From assembly GCF_014698035.1 (NCBI RefSeq), contig NZ_JACJSF010000019.1:1-64000 (forward strand): a stretch of 64,000 bases of DNA. The letters run 5' to 3'. Source of the DNA: Desmonostoc muscorum FACHB-395. Lineage in GTDB: Bacteria; Cyanobacteriota; Cyanobacteriia; Cyanobacteriales; Nostocaceae. Numbering within the stretch: the stretch's first letter is position 1; each line of letters starts with the position of its first letter. The notes beneath the pieces were generated by a model that saw only the letters and a list, made by a program, of their open reading frames with translations, searched no databases and was not told where the DNA came from. The position numbers and the translations under genes were made by a program. Shown piece by piece: positions 8,798 to 17,392 of the stretch.

Positions 8798-9940
8798 ATG
8801 GATCGTCGGAATTTTCTAAAGTATGTCACTTTAGCAGGATCTAGTTTTGCTTTAACGAGTTGTGTTCAAGGCAAAAATTCCAAATTGCCGGGTGAGGTGT
8901 CTCCCTCAGCGTCGCCTGTGGCGGTAAATGAACCTCTCAAGGTGGGATTTGTTTATGTGGGGCCTGTGGGTAATTTTGGTTGGACTTATGCCCATGATTT
9001 AGGTCGCAGAGATATGGAAGCCAATCTTAACGATAAAGTAAAAACTACCTTTGTGGAAAATGTCAATGAAGGTGCTGACGCTGAAAGGATAATTCGCCAA
9101 CTAGCATTAGATGGTAACAAATTGATTTTTACCACTTCCTTTGGGTATATGAACCCAACAATTAAAGTCGCTAAAGAATTTGGTGATGTTATTTTTGAAC
9201 ACTGTGCAGGATACAAACGTGCTACCAATGTCGGCACTTATCTAGGACGTTTTGAAGAACCGCGTTACTTAACCGGCATGATTGCTGGCAAAATGACAAA
9301 ATCAAATGTAGTTGGTTTTATTGGCGCATACCCAATTCCAGAGGTAATTCGGGGAATCGGTGCATTTACACAAGGAATGCGTCTAACCAATCCCCAAGGA
9401 AAAGTTAAGGTACTTTGGGTACAAAGTTGGTACGATCCCGCTAAAGAAAGAGAAGCAGCTATTGCTTTGGTCAATTCCGGTGCAGATATATTGACGCAGC
9501 ATACCGACTCTGGCGCTGTTATCCAATTAGCTGAGGAAAAAGGTATTTATGCTTTTGGCTACAACAGTGATATGAGCAAGTTTGCTCAAAAAGCCCACCT
9601 GACATCAATTATTAACAAATGGGGCAAGTTCTATACAGATAAAGCCTTAGCTGTAATGAGTAATACTTGGAAATCTCAAAACGTTTGGGATGGCATTGGT
9701 GAAGGAATAGTGGATATTTCGCCGATGAATCAGGTGATTCCGGTAGAGGTACAACAACTAGTGAATGCGAAGCGCGATGAGTTTATTCAGGGTACTGCAC
9801 ATCCTTTTGATGGCCCGATGAAAGACCAAAAAGGGGTGGTGCGAGTGCCAAATGGTAAGGTGTTGGAAGATCGAGGACAATTGGCGATGGATTGGTATGT
9901 TGAGGGAGTTGAAGGGTCAATTCCCCAGAGGAAACTATAG
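8798..9940 (+). CDS. BMP family ABC transporter substrate-binding lipoprotein
   Basis: A 380-residue periplasmic binding protein of the basic membrane protein (BMP/Med) family, whose members bind nucleosides or similar ligands. The N-terminus MDRRNFLKYVTLAGSSFALT then SC is a signal with a twin-arginine-like RR and a lipobox (LTSC), so it should be membrane-anchored by lipid. FVYVGPVGNFGWTYAHD, LIFTTSFGYMNP, FIGAYPIPEVIRGIGAFTQG and GADILTQHTDSGAVIQLAEE are family motifs. No permease or ATPase gene is adjacent, so the partner transporter must be elsewhere or the protein acts alone. The ATG at 8798 lacks a good ribosome-binding site. Confidence 0.88.
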   Translation: MDRRNFLKYVTLAGSSFALTSCVQGKNSKLPGEVSPSASPVAVNEPLKVGFVYVGPVGNFGWTYAHDLGRRDMEANLNDKVKTTFVENVNEGADAERIIRQLALDGNKLIFTTSFGYMNPTIKVAKEFGDVIFEHCAGYKRATNVGTYLGRFEEPRYLTGMIAGKMTKSNVVGFIGAYPIPEVIRGIGAFTQGMRLTNPQGKVKVLWVQSWYDPAKEREAAIALVNSGADILTQHTDSGAVIQLAEEKGIYAFGYNSDMSKFAQKAHLTSIINKWGKFYTDKALAVMSNTWKSQNVWDGIGEGIVDISPMNQVIPVEVQQLVNAKRDEFIQGTAHPFDGPMKDQKGVVRVPNGKVLEDRGQLAMDWYVEGVEGSIPQRKL

Positions 9941-10232
9941 TAAGCAATTTTACGGTTAGCGTTGACCTAGCGTCTTATAGAGAAACGGCAATCATAAGAT
10001 AAGTTCAGATACTACCATACGAATTATCTATGATCAGTGCGATCGCAAACCGCTATAGAGAGTTAAGAGTAAAAAGTTAGGAGTTGGGAGTTATTCTTTT
10101 CATTTCACTCATCCCCCCACTCTGTCTACTATTACAAGAGGTAAAGATTAAGTAGCAACTTTGGCAACTGCGAAGACAATATAGAGTATCTTCTAGTAAT
10201 TTAGCAAAGTTATAAGCATTGGAGCAAAGCAA
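9941..10232. other. Intergenic region with short tandem repeat
   Basis: No gene. Near 10058-10094 there is a degenerate heptad-like series built on AGAGTTA/GGAGTTG. The downstream gene's promoter must lie here but no element is clear. Confidence 0.4.
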
Positions 10233-10511
10233 ATGAATGCTAAACTGATCGCTTTCTCTGGCTTTGTGACGGTATTTTTGGGCGCAGGAATTGGTTTTAT
10301 TGCTGCTAATTTACTTCCTTGCCCCTACACAAGTCAAATGTATCAAGATTTGGAGCAAAAATACGTCCTTGTAGGTGCAGTTGCTGGTTTGCTAATTGGT
10401 TCTAGTCAGGAAATGATTAGAGAACTCAAGCAAGAGCGGGATGCGGAGGAAGACTTGCTCCAAGATTTGAATAAAGCTATTCACTCAAGTAAAAATCCAA
10501 AAAATTACTGA
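10233..10511 (+). CDS. Small membrane protein, unknown function
   Basis: A 92-residue protein with two hydrophobic helices (about 5-27, LIAFSGFVTVFLGAGIGFIA, and 45-60, LVGAVAGLLIGSS) followed by a charged helical tail (EMIRELKQERDAEEDLLQDL). It is probably a hairpin membrane protein with a cytoplasmic tail. I do not recognise a family. GGAG ten bases before the ATG supports the start. The gene stands alone. Confidence 0.65.
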   Translation: MNAKLIAFSGFVTVFLGAGIGFIAANLLPCPYTSQMYQDLEQKYVLVGAVAGLLIGSSQEMIRELKQERDAEEDLLQDLNKAIHSSKNPKNY

Positions 10512-10573
10512 GATGTTAGTGGTTGTTTGAAAAGTGTTTTGCTGTGGCTTTCGGATAAGCCAGAAAGCCCTCA

Positions 10574-10644
10574 TGTAGAGACGTGATAAATCGCGTCTAA
10601 AAGACTGATACGTTAGAGAAATGCGATAAATTGCCGTCTCTACA
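10574..10644. repeat. Inverted-repeat element, GTAGAGACG family
   Basis: A 71-base element whose ends TGTAGAGACG and CGTCTCTACA are perfect 10-base inverted repeats. Internal copies of GATAAATCGCG and GCGATAAATTG add imperfect symmetry. A half copy occurs near 3470. Confidence 0.55.
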
Positions 10645-10679
10645 GAGAATGTACTCGTCAATTATTCCTTATTTACATA

Positions 10680-10769
10680 AGACATCTCCCAAAAAGAATG
10701 TAGAGACGTAGCACTGCTACGTCTCTACAAGGGTTCTGGTTAACGCATATTTAATTTCTGGAGATGTCT
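10680..10769. mobile_element. MITE-like element with nested palindrome
   Basis: Ends AGACATCTCC and GGAGATGTCT are perfect 10-base terminal inverted repeats enclosing 70 bases. Inside, 10699-10729 is a separate 15-bp palindrome TGTAGAGACGTAGCA with a one-base centre. ATA flanks both sides, which could be a short target duplication. No transposase is encoded, so any movement would need a partner elsewhere. Confidence 0.5.
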
Positions 10770-11092
10770 ATAGGGAGAATACCCTCTTGCTACTACATTG
10801 GAGAACTTGTAGAGTAGCCGCTTTGCGTCTAGATGAATTGCCCAATTGCCCCTAAAATGGGATCTTTTTTTGTTGGAATGTCCCTAAATAAGAGTCTGAA
10901 ACTCTCTAGTAGAGGCTGCGCAAACAATTTTAAATTAGTTAAGTAAGTTGGTAGAAATAAACAAAATTATGTTATGAAACGTAAATAGTCTTAAAGTCCT
11001 TACTAATGACCAATGACAAAGGACAGCCCTTGCTAGTTAGCTTTAATTGCGCCAACCTACTTAATAGTTTTGTTAAATTAGCAGTAGCAGAG

Positions 11093-11554
11093 TTATGAAT
11101 TAAAAGCTTTCTTCAAATTTTCTGGCTGCGTTACTGCCAAATATTGAGCCGACATTTCCGGTGTGAGTAGTTCTATCATGACTGTGTTTTCCAACCAGAA
11201 CTCAATAACATCAAAAAAAGAATCGCGGTTACAACGTAATACTCTCCAACCTTCACGTTTAGCAATCAACTCAATTTTTTCTTGACTAGAAGAAACTGAA
11301 ATTGCTGCATGAGTAGCTGTGAATCCAGAAGAAGTAGGATTTTCTGCAAATGTACACTGCTTATCTCCTTCACCAGGCATTAGCTGAGTTTTTAAAGGGT
11401 AAACTTCAATCCCTGTTCCATATTCATCAAGTGGAAAAACCATATAGCTGCCTGGGTGAGGGAAAAAGGGAAAAGCTTGGCCATTCAAGGCTTCAGCTAA
11501 AACCTCGGCAACGTGCTGGGGGTTTTTAACAGAAATAGATATGTGATGAATCAT
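11093..11554 (-). CDS. VOC (glyoxalase-like) superfamily protein
   Basis: A 153-residue protein with the start of a vicinal oxygen chelate fold: MIHHISISVKNPQHVAEVLAE, a central strand with YMVFPLDEYGTGIEVYPL, and THAAISV before the last half-module ending VMIELLTPEM. His3, Glu in GIEVYPL, His in THAAI and Glu in MIELL are candidate metal ligands, the spacing expected for the fold. Substrate unknown; related cyanobacterial proteins are annotated only as VOC family. The ATG at 11554 follows GAGGTAATTAA, an adequate ribosome-binding site. No neighbours suggest a pathway. Confidence 0.68.
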   Translation of the reverse strand: MIHHISISVKNPQHVAEVLAEALNGQAFPFFPHPGSYMVFPLDEYGTGIEVYPLKTQLMPGEGDKQCTFAENPTSSGFTATHAAISVSSSQEKIELIAKREGWRVLRCNRDSFFDVIEFWLENTVMIELLTPEMSAQYLAVTQPENLKKAFNS

Positions 11555-11790
11555 ATTTAATTACCTCGTACCCCATAATCATAATGAGGCTGATAAATTT
11601 TTTGTTTTGTGGAGTGCTTATCTTCCACGAGCAGCTTAATTATCTTTCATCCCATTTTAATTAATTTATGCAGAGAATAAAACAAATTTCCATTTGATTG
11701 AATTTGGAAAACCTCGCTTATATTCCTCTATCCTAGTAAGTGATGGCTTACACATGAGTCTTGTAGAGTTATCCAGACGCTTTTATATCC

Positions 11791-11901
11791 CAATACGGTT
11801 CAGTTAAAGCTAAAACTCTTTGTCCAAGTCAATTTTTTTACGAACCACAGAGACGCAGAGGGCACTGAGAGAATAAAGAAATGCTTAACTGAACTGTATT
11901 G
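11791..11901. mobile_element. MITE, 111 bp, with 16-bp terminal repeats and 10-bp target duplication
   Basis: The left end CAATACGGTTCAGTTA and right end TAACTGAACTGTATTG are inverted repeats matching at 15 of 16 positions. TTTTATATCC occurs immediately outside both ends (11781-11790 and 11902-11911), a perfect 10-base direct repeat as expected from insertion. The interior carries the ACGAACCACAGAG repeat core (11840-11873) also found at four other sites in the window. No coding capacity. Confidence 0.75.
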
Positions 11902-12181
11902 TTTTATATCCTCCCAACTCCCGCTACGCTGGCATTTGTGACTATCATTTATGGCAATGCTTGATCAAGCTGCAAAAAATCCCAACCTGGCAAAGATATA
12001 CAGGAAATTTAGGGACAATTCATATAGACGCAAAGAGTCTTATCGTAGGGTATTGCCCCTATCTGAAAGTCATTCTTTTCAGCTATTGTTTATGTAAATT
12101 AAGTCGGCACAATCAAATCAAACTATTTCACGAAGAGGGGAAAAGGTTAAAGGGGAAAGGGAAAAGGGAAAGAATTTAGAC

Positions 12182-12236
12182 GTAGGTTGGGTGGAGCGGA
12201 GCGCAACCCAACATATATCAGGATGTTGGGTTACTA
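12182..12236. repeat. Dispersed GTAGGTTGGGT inverted repeat
   Basis: GTAGGTTGGGT, then CGCAACCCAAC and a further GTTGGGTTA form a hairpin-capable repeat. A diverged copy lies at 26463-26517. This type is frequent in filamentous cyanobacterial genomes. Confidence 0.55.
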
Positions 12237-12347
12237 CAATTTTTTTGCTAGGCTAAAACCCTTGTATCTATTGCCTATTATCTTATCCCAACGACAATTA
12301 TTTCCGCCCACTTACTTAAACTTTGTATTTGATAATTACATTTCAAT

Positions 12348-15300
12348 ATGAGATACCAAGTAGGAGGTAGTCTCCGCAGTGACGATCCCACGTATGTTAT
12401 CCGTGACGCAGACGAAAAACTTTATACTAGCCTGAAAGCTGGGGATTTTTGTTACGTTTTCAACTCTCGCCAGATGGGTAAGTCATCCTTACTACAGCGC
12501 ACCAGTTATCGTCTTAGAGAAGAAGGCTATAGCTGTGTTTATTTGGATATGACCATCTTAGGTATTGAGGATACTACACCAGAACAATGGTACAAAGGCA
12601 TCATTATCAGCTTGTTCTACAGCTTAAATTTAGCAGAACAGATCAACTTTAAAGGTTGGTGGGAGACGCAAAAAGGTATTTCCTCAGTACAAAAACTACA
12701 CTCTTTTGTTGAAGAAGTTTTACTACCAAACGCCAAAGCCGAACGCATTTTCATCTTTATTGATGAGATTGATAGCCTACTTAGTTTAAGTTTCCCAATT
12801 AACGACTTTTTTGCTTGGATTCGTCAATGCTATAATCAGCGACCAGAGAATTCAAACTTTAATCGTTTGGGATTTGCACTATTTGGTGTAGCTAGTCCTT
12901 CCGACCTCATCGCTGATAAAGGCCGCACACCCTTTAACCTTGGTAAAGCAATTGAGTTACACGGCTTTCAACTCTCTGAAGCTACTCCTCTGCTTCAAGG
13001 AGTAAAGGAAGTAGTCAGTCAACCACAAGCAATACTGCAAGAAATTATTCATTGGACAGAGGGACAACCGTTTCTTACACAAAAACTTTGTAATTTAGTT
13101 ATTCAACTTGCTGCTGAAAATGCTACAGGAATGATTAGCCTCATTCCAGGTACAGAAGCATTTTGGATTGAGCAATTAGTGAAAACGCATATTATTCAAA
13201 ATTGGCAATCACAAGACGAACCAGAACATCTACGTACTATAAGAGATCGCCTATTATTTAATGACCAACGAGCAGGGCGGTTATTAGGTATTTATCAGAA
13301 GGTGTTGCAAGCAGAGGAGCAGTCTAGTAGTGGAGGCTTTCCCCAGAAGGAAATGTCATCGAGTAGGGGAGAAGAGTTTTTCACTTTGCCTCATCTTCCT
13401 GTTCCGATTGATGATAGTCGAGAACAAACAGAACTTTTGTTATCTGGTTTGGTAGAGAAACACAACGGCTATCTCAAAATTAAAAATCCCATCTATCGGA
13501 GTGTTTTCAATGCCGAATGGGTGTTAAAACAATTAGATAATCTCCGCCCTTATTCGCAGACATTCAATGCTTGGGTAGCATCAGGGTATAAAGATGAATC
13601 GCGTTTATTGCGAGGACAGGCTCTCAAAGATACTCAAAATTGGATACAGGGCAAAAGTCTAAGCAATTGGGATTATCAATTTTTAGCTGCAAGTCAAGAA
13701 TGCGAACAGCGCGAAGTGCAAACAGTATTGGAGGCAGCACGGGCAAAAGAGGTAGAAGCACGATTAGCACAAGAGCAAAAAACTGCTAAATTTCAAAGGT
13801 TTTTGCTAGTTGCAGTGTGTATTGGTTTGCTCGTCTCTAGCATTTTGGGGGTGGGAAGTTTCATTATGTATCGTCAAACCAAAAAAAGCGAAAGTCAAGC
13901 TAAGAGCAGCGAAATTCGAGCGCTTGTATCTTCTTCTGTTGGACTGTTTGCCTCCCAACGGAGATTGGATGCGCTTGTAGAAGCAATCAAAGCCAAAGAC
14001 AGACTGCATAAGCTAGGAACAACTAACTCAAATCTTGTACCTCAAGTTGAAAACGCACTCAGGCAAGCAGTTTATGGAGCAGATGAATACAATCGTTTTT
14101 CCGACCATACAGCAAGTGTTATGGCGGTAGATGTTAGTCCTGATAGTTCTTTAATTGCCTCAGCCAGTATAGATAATACAGTTAAGCTTTGGCGACGTGA
14201 TGGTACAGAAGTTGCAACTCTCAAAGGTCATAAGGGAGCAGTTAGGGCAGTAGATTTTAGTTCTGACGGTCAAATACTGGCCTCGGTGGGTGAAGATGGC
14301 ACTATTAAACTCTGGAAGCTAGATGGTACTCTGCTCAAAACTTTTAAAGGTCACACTGCTTCAGTCTGGGGAGTAGCATTTAGTCCTGATGGCCAGTTTC
14401 TCGCCTCTGCTAGTTGGGATGCAACAGTGAAACTCTGGAAGCGAGATGGTACTTTGCTCAAGACATTCCAAGGTTCTAAAGGTGCGTTTTGGGGAGTTGC
14501 TTTTAGCCCTGATGGCCAGACTATTGCTGCCACCAGTCTAGACAGGACAGTAAAACTCTGGAAACGAGATGATTCAGGCTGGCAAAACGCCAAGCCTGTA
14601 CAAACTCTCCAAGGTCACACTGCTTGGGTTGTAGGAATAGCTTTCAGCCCTGACGGACAGATTATTGTTTCAGCAAGTGAAGACAGAACTGTTAAACTTT
14701 GGCGGCGAGACAGCATAAGTAAAAGCTACCGCCTTGATAAAACTCTGCAAGGGCATGATGCCGGAATTTCGGGAGTAGCATTTAGTCCCGATGGTCAGAC
14801 TATTGCCAGTGCGAGTCTCGACAAAACGATTAAACTTTGGAATATTGATGGTACAGAACTGAGGACGCTTAGAGGGCACAGTGCATCAGTTTGGGGTGTA
14901 ACTTTTAGTCCAGATGCTAGCTTTATTGCTTCAGCAGGTGCAGAAAACATGGTTAGGCTCTGGCAAAGCCAAAATCCATTTCAAAAGTCTATCATTGCTC
15001 ATAAGGCCGGGATTTGGTCAATAGCGATCGCATCTGACAGTTCAACCATCGCTACAACCAGCCACGAAAATATGGTGAAATTTTGGAGTCGTCAAGGCAA
15101 ATTGCTCAAAACTATCACTGAATCCAAGGGCGAAGTCTCCGAGGTTTCATTCAGTGGCGATGACAAGTTAATCGCGCTTTTCACTTCCGATGATAAGGTA
15201 AAAATCAAGAAGCGAGATGGCACTTTAATTGCTAGTTACAAAAATGTTCACAGCAAAGTGACATCAGGGGTGTTGAGTCCTGATGGGCAAACAATTGCAA

Positions 15301-15980
15301 TGGCAGGTGTTGACAAAAATATTCAGATATCAAGACGCGATCGCCTCTGGCAGGGCGTAGCCCATCGCGCCGCGACTTTGCAGATCCTCAAAGGACATCA
15401 GGCGGAAGTTTGGCACGTCGTATTTAGTCCAGACAGTCGGCTCGTTGGTTCAGCTAGCGGTGACACTACTGCTAAGTTGTGGACGCTTGACGGCAATTTG
15501 TTTAGAACCCTTGTAGGACACTCGGCGGCAGTATGGAGAGTTGTTTTTAGCCAAGATAGTAAAATGCTAGCGACTGGAAGTGGCGACAACACCGTTAAGC
15601 TGTGGACGTTAGACGGCAAGTTATTGAATACACTCAAAGGTCATAAAGCTGGGATTTGGGGAATTGCCTTTACTCCTGATGGAAAAATTGTTGCTTCTGG
15701 CAGCGTCGATGCTAGCATCAAACTCTGGAAGCTAGATGGTACTGAAGTAACGACCCTCACTGGACATACCGCAGGGATTAGGGTGGTTGCGATCAGCCCT
15801 GATGGAACTTTGCTTGTTTCAGGGGGTGATGACAACACGCTCATTTTGTGGAATTTACAGCGAATTCTTAATCTAGATGTACTAAATTATGGTTGCACTC
15901 TGGTGCAGGATTATTTGAAAACTAACACCGCAGTGGAAGAGGGCGATCGCTCCCTTTGTAATATGCCAAAGTTTAAATAA
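12348..15980 (+). CDS. AAA-like ATPase with membrane segment and 14 WD40 repeats
   Basis: A 1210-residue signalling ATPase. Residues 1-330 form an AAA_35-type domain: GGSLRSDDPTYVIRDADEKL, then a Walker A-like SRQMGKSSLL (about 42-51) and Walker B IFIFIDEIDSLL (about 135-146). After a helical region a hydrophobic segment (about 485-508, FLLVAVCIGLLVSSILGVG) predicts membrane anchoring. A linker with RALVSSSVGLFASQRRLDAL leads to WD40 repeats from about 585 to 1180. I count 14 repeat ends (KLW or degenerate forms), enough for two seven-blade propellers; blades 8-10 are degenerate. The tail has YGCTLVQDYLKTN and DRSLC. Membrane segment onward it is homologous to the protein at 35681. Function unknown; sensing or scaffolding is inferred. 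It is monocistronic. Confidence 0.88.
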   Translation: MRYQVGGSLRSDDPTYVIRDADEKLYTSLKAGDFCYVFNSRQMGKSSLLQRTSYRLREEGYSCVYLDMTILGIEDTTPEQWYKGIIISLFYSLNLAEQINFKGWWETQKGISSVQKLHSFVEEVLLPNAKAERIFIFIDEIDSLLSLSFPINDFFAWIRQCYNQRPENSNFNRLGFALFGVASPSDLIADKGRTPFNLGKAIELHGFQLSEATPLLQGVKEVVSQPQAILQEIIHWTEGQPFLTQKLCNLVIQLAAENATGMISLIPGTEAFWIEQLVKTHIIQNWQSQDEPEHLRTIRDRLLFNDQRAGRLLGIYQKVLQAEEQSSSGGFPQKEMSSSRGEEFFTLPHLPVPIDDSREQTELLLSGLVEKHNGYLKIKNPIYRSVFNAEWVLKQLDNLRPYSQTFNAWVASGYKDESRLLRGQALKDTQNWIQGKSLSNWDYQFLAASQECEQREVQTVLEAARAKEVEARLAQEQKTAKFQRFLLVAVCIGLLVSSILGVGSFIMYRQTKKSESQAKSSEIRALVSSSVGLFASQRRLDALVEAIKAKDRLHKLGTTNSNLVPQVENALRQAVYGADEYNRFSDHTASVMAVDVSPDSSLIASASIDNTVKLWRRDGTEVATLKGHKGAVRAVDFSSDGQILASVGEDGTIKLWKLDGTLLKTFKGHTASVWGVAFSPDGQFLASASWDATVKLWKRDGTLLKTFQGSKGAFWGVAFSPDGQTIAATSLDRTVKLWKRDDSGWQNAKPVQTLQGHTAWVVGIAFSPDGQIIVSASEDRTVKLWRRDSISKSYRLDKTLQGHDAGISGVAFSPDGQTIASASLDKTIKLWNIDGTELRTLRGHSASVWGVTFSPDASFIASAGAENMVRLWQSQNPFQKSIIAHKAGIWSIAIASDSSTIATTSHENMVKFWSRQGKLLKTITESKGEVSEVSFSGDDKLIALFTSDDKVKIKKRDGTLIASYKNVHSKVTSGVLSPDGQTIAMAGVDKNIQISRRDRLWQGVAHRAATLQILKGHQAEVWHVVFSPDSRLVGSASGDTTAKLWTLDGNLFRTLVGHSAAVWRVVFSQDSKMLATGSGDNTVKLWTLDGKLLNTLKGHKAGIWGIAFTPDGKIVASGSVDASIKLWKLDGTEVTTLTGHTAGIRVVAISPDGTLLVSGGDDNTLILWNLQRILNLDVLNYGCTLVQDYLKTNTAVEEGDRSLCNMPKFK

Positions 15981-16057
15981 TTTCTCTCTTTGGGGCGGAT
16001 TATTTTGGTGGGTTTTCTTGATGCGATCGCGTTTCTTCTACAAAATTCTTTTGTATT

Positions 16058-16168
16058 AGGGACTTCAAAGAAATAAATTACTCAAATAAACGAACCACAG
16101 AGGCACAGAGAACACGGAGGAATGAGGAGGAGAGAGTTTTTTCGCCAGTTTTTTATTTGGAAGTCCCT
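16058..16168. mobile_element. MITE-like element, 111 bp, sharing the ACGAACCACAGAG core
   Basis: Ends AGGGACTTC and GAAGTCCCT are inverted repeats, with imperfect symmetry continuing inward (AAATAAA/TTTATTT). The interior contains ACGAACCACAGAGGCACAGA and more (16090-16123), the same core as in the 11791 element, although the terminal repeats differ. No clear target duplication is visible. It lies between the 1210-residue gene and cobK. Confidence 0.55.
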
Positions 16169-16192
16169 TATATAGAAAATTGGTATTATTTA

Positions 16193-16936
16193 CTAATCAT
16201 GTAATTTGTCAAGTAGCCATACCAAAGCACCTTCAACATTACTAACTTGCTCTCCTGGCGGTATGGCTGGACGATTTACCATCACTACTTTCACGCCCAG
16301 TTCTCGCGCTGCAATAATCTTGGGCTTTGTGGCATCGCCACCGCTATTTTTACTGACTATGGTATCAATCTTGTTATCAATCAGGATTTGCCTTTCACTA
16401 TTGAGATTAAAGGGCCCGCGATCGCACAATACCATCCCCGGTGGCACTAAGGCATCATCAACAGGAGGGTCAATCATCCGCATCAAGAACCAAATTTCCT
16501 CTAAGTGAGCAAAGGCGGCGAGTTCTTGTCTGCCAACCGTCAAAAATACCCGATGTGCTTGGTTTGCTAGAGATGCGGCGGCGGCTTCAACGCTATCAAC
16601 TTCCATCCAGCGATCGCCACTTCCTTTTTCCCAAGGTGGGCGTATTAACATCAGACGGGGTACTCCGACTTCATTTGCAGCATTTGCCGCATTGAAAGAA
16701 ATTTGACTAGCAAAAGGATGGGTTGCATCAATTAATAAGTCAATTTGAATTACTCGCAGATAGCTAGCCAATCCAGCCACACCACCAAAGCCTCCAACCC
16801 GTAAATCGCCCAACGGAACTGATGGTTCACGGGTACGACCGGCTAAAGACGTGATTGCATCTACCCCTTGGATAGTCGCGACTCTAGCAGCTAGTTCTGC
16901 GGCATCTCCTGTACCACCCAGAATCAAAACGCGCAT
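16193..16936 (-). CDS. cobK: Precorrin-6A reductase
   Basis: A 247-residue NADPH-dependent reductase of the corrin ring (CobK/CbiJ). The N-terminal Rossmann motif RVLILGGTGDAAELA, then ITSLAGRT, LRVGGFGGVAGL, DATHPFA and LIRPPWEKG are all CobK signatures; KNSGGDATKPKIIAARELG near the end is the second conserved block. I use the ATG at 16934-16936; the frame stays open upstream only inside the preceding gene. That ATG overlaps the TAA of the DUF1636 gene by one base (TAATG), so translation is probably coupled and both fall under the cobalamin riboswitch. Confidence 0.93.
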   Translation of the reverse strand: MRVLILGGTGDAAELAARVATIQGVDAITSLAGRTREPSVPLGDLRVGGFGGVAGLASYLRVIQIDLLIDATHPFASQISFNAANAANEVGVPRLMLIRPPWEKGSGDRWMEVDSVEAAAASLANQAHRVFLTVGRQELAAFAHLEEIWFLMRMIDPPVDDALVPPGMVLCDRGPFNLNSERQILIDNKIDTIVSKNSGGDATKPKIIAARELGVKVVMVNRPAIPPGEQVSNVEGALVWLLDKLHD

Positions 16937-17355
16937 TAGTGAGATAAAGGTGGAATCTTTGCTAAAATGCCCTTCTTCAGGGCTTCTGGACGCTCTGACC
17001 AAGGCAGCAAACCATCTGCTTTGACATAATATTGACTAGCACATTTTAGTATCGCAGATGCACTATCATCAACGGCTAAATCACCAAACAAATATGTTAA
17101 TTTACCTTTGGCAGCAAAGGCAACCACACAAGAACGATTACAAGCACTCATACATTCAACTTCTTGAATTGGGAATTCATCTCGTAACTCCCAATCTTGT
17201 GCAAGTTGCTGAAGTTGGTGTAGAAGTTTTTCACCACCACTTTCACCTAAGCGTTTTCCTTCTTGCCAAACGCTAGCACAAGTTTTGCAAACAAATAAAG
17301 TATGGTCAGCAACTCCCAAGGGATTCGCTGGGGAAATATTCACAGTAGTAGTCAT
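16936..17355 (-). CDS. DUF1636 family metal-binding protein
   Basis: A 139-residue thioredoxin-fold, [2Fe-2S]-ferredoxin-like protein. LFVCKTCASVW gives two cysteines three apart and VECMSACNRSCVVAF gives three more, the usual DUF1636 arrangement. Homologues often sit in cobalamin gene clusters, and here the gene precedes cobK with a one-base overlap, so a role in metal handling for B12 synthesis is likely but inferred. The open frame extends to 17403, but that extension lies in the conserved 3' end of the riboswitch, so I choose the ATG at 17353-17355, preceded by GAGGT. Confidence 0.85.
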   Translation of the reverse strand: MTTTVNISPANPLGVADHTLFVCKTCASVWQEGKRLGESGGEKLLHQLQQLAQDWELRDEFPIQEVECMSACNRSCVVAFAAKGKLTYLFGDLAVDDSASAILKCASQYYVKADGLLPWSERPEALKKGILAKIPPLSH

Positions 17356-17392
17356 CTGTACCTCGCAGATATGTGGAACCAGTAAAACTATT

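Larger units (their letters stand above)
10512..11092. other. Intergenic region packed with small inverted-repeat elements
   Basis: No gene is supported. It holds an element bounded by TGTAGAGACG/CGTCTCTACA (10574-10644), a 90-base element with AGACATCTCC ends (10680-10769) and a 31-base palindrome nested inside the latter (10699-10729). From about 10800 to 11092 I see nothing recognisable. Confidence 0.55.
11555..12347. other. Intergenic region with a MITE and a GTTGGGT repeat
   Basis: Nearly 800 bases without a supported gene. It contains a 111-base MITE with a 10-base target duplication (11781-11911) and a dispersed AGGTTGGGT inverted repeat (12182-12236). The 72-codon frame at 11961-12179 is low-complexity and rejected. 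The promoter for the downstream 1210-residue gene should be near 12240-12340 but is not identifiable. Confidence 0.55.

Noticed and set aside
11961..12179. 72-codon plus-strand frame
   Set aside because: Ends in a low-complexity Lys/Gly/Arg stretch from A/G-rich DNA; no family resemblance; lies between repeat elements.
14100..15850. Regular repeats of about 120-130 bases, first considered as a DNA repeat array or CRISPR-like locus
   Set aside because: They are the coding repeats of WD40 blades in one open frame; spacing equals about 41 residues and there are no spacers. The same holds for 38840-40610.
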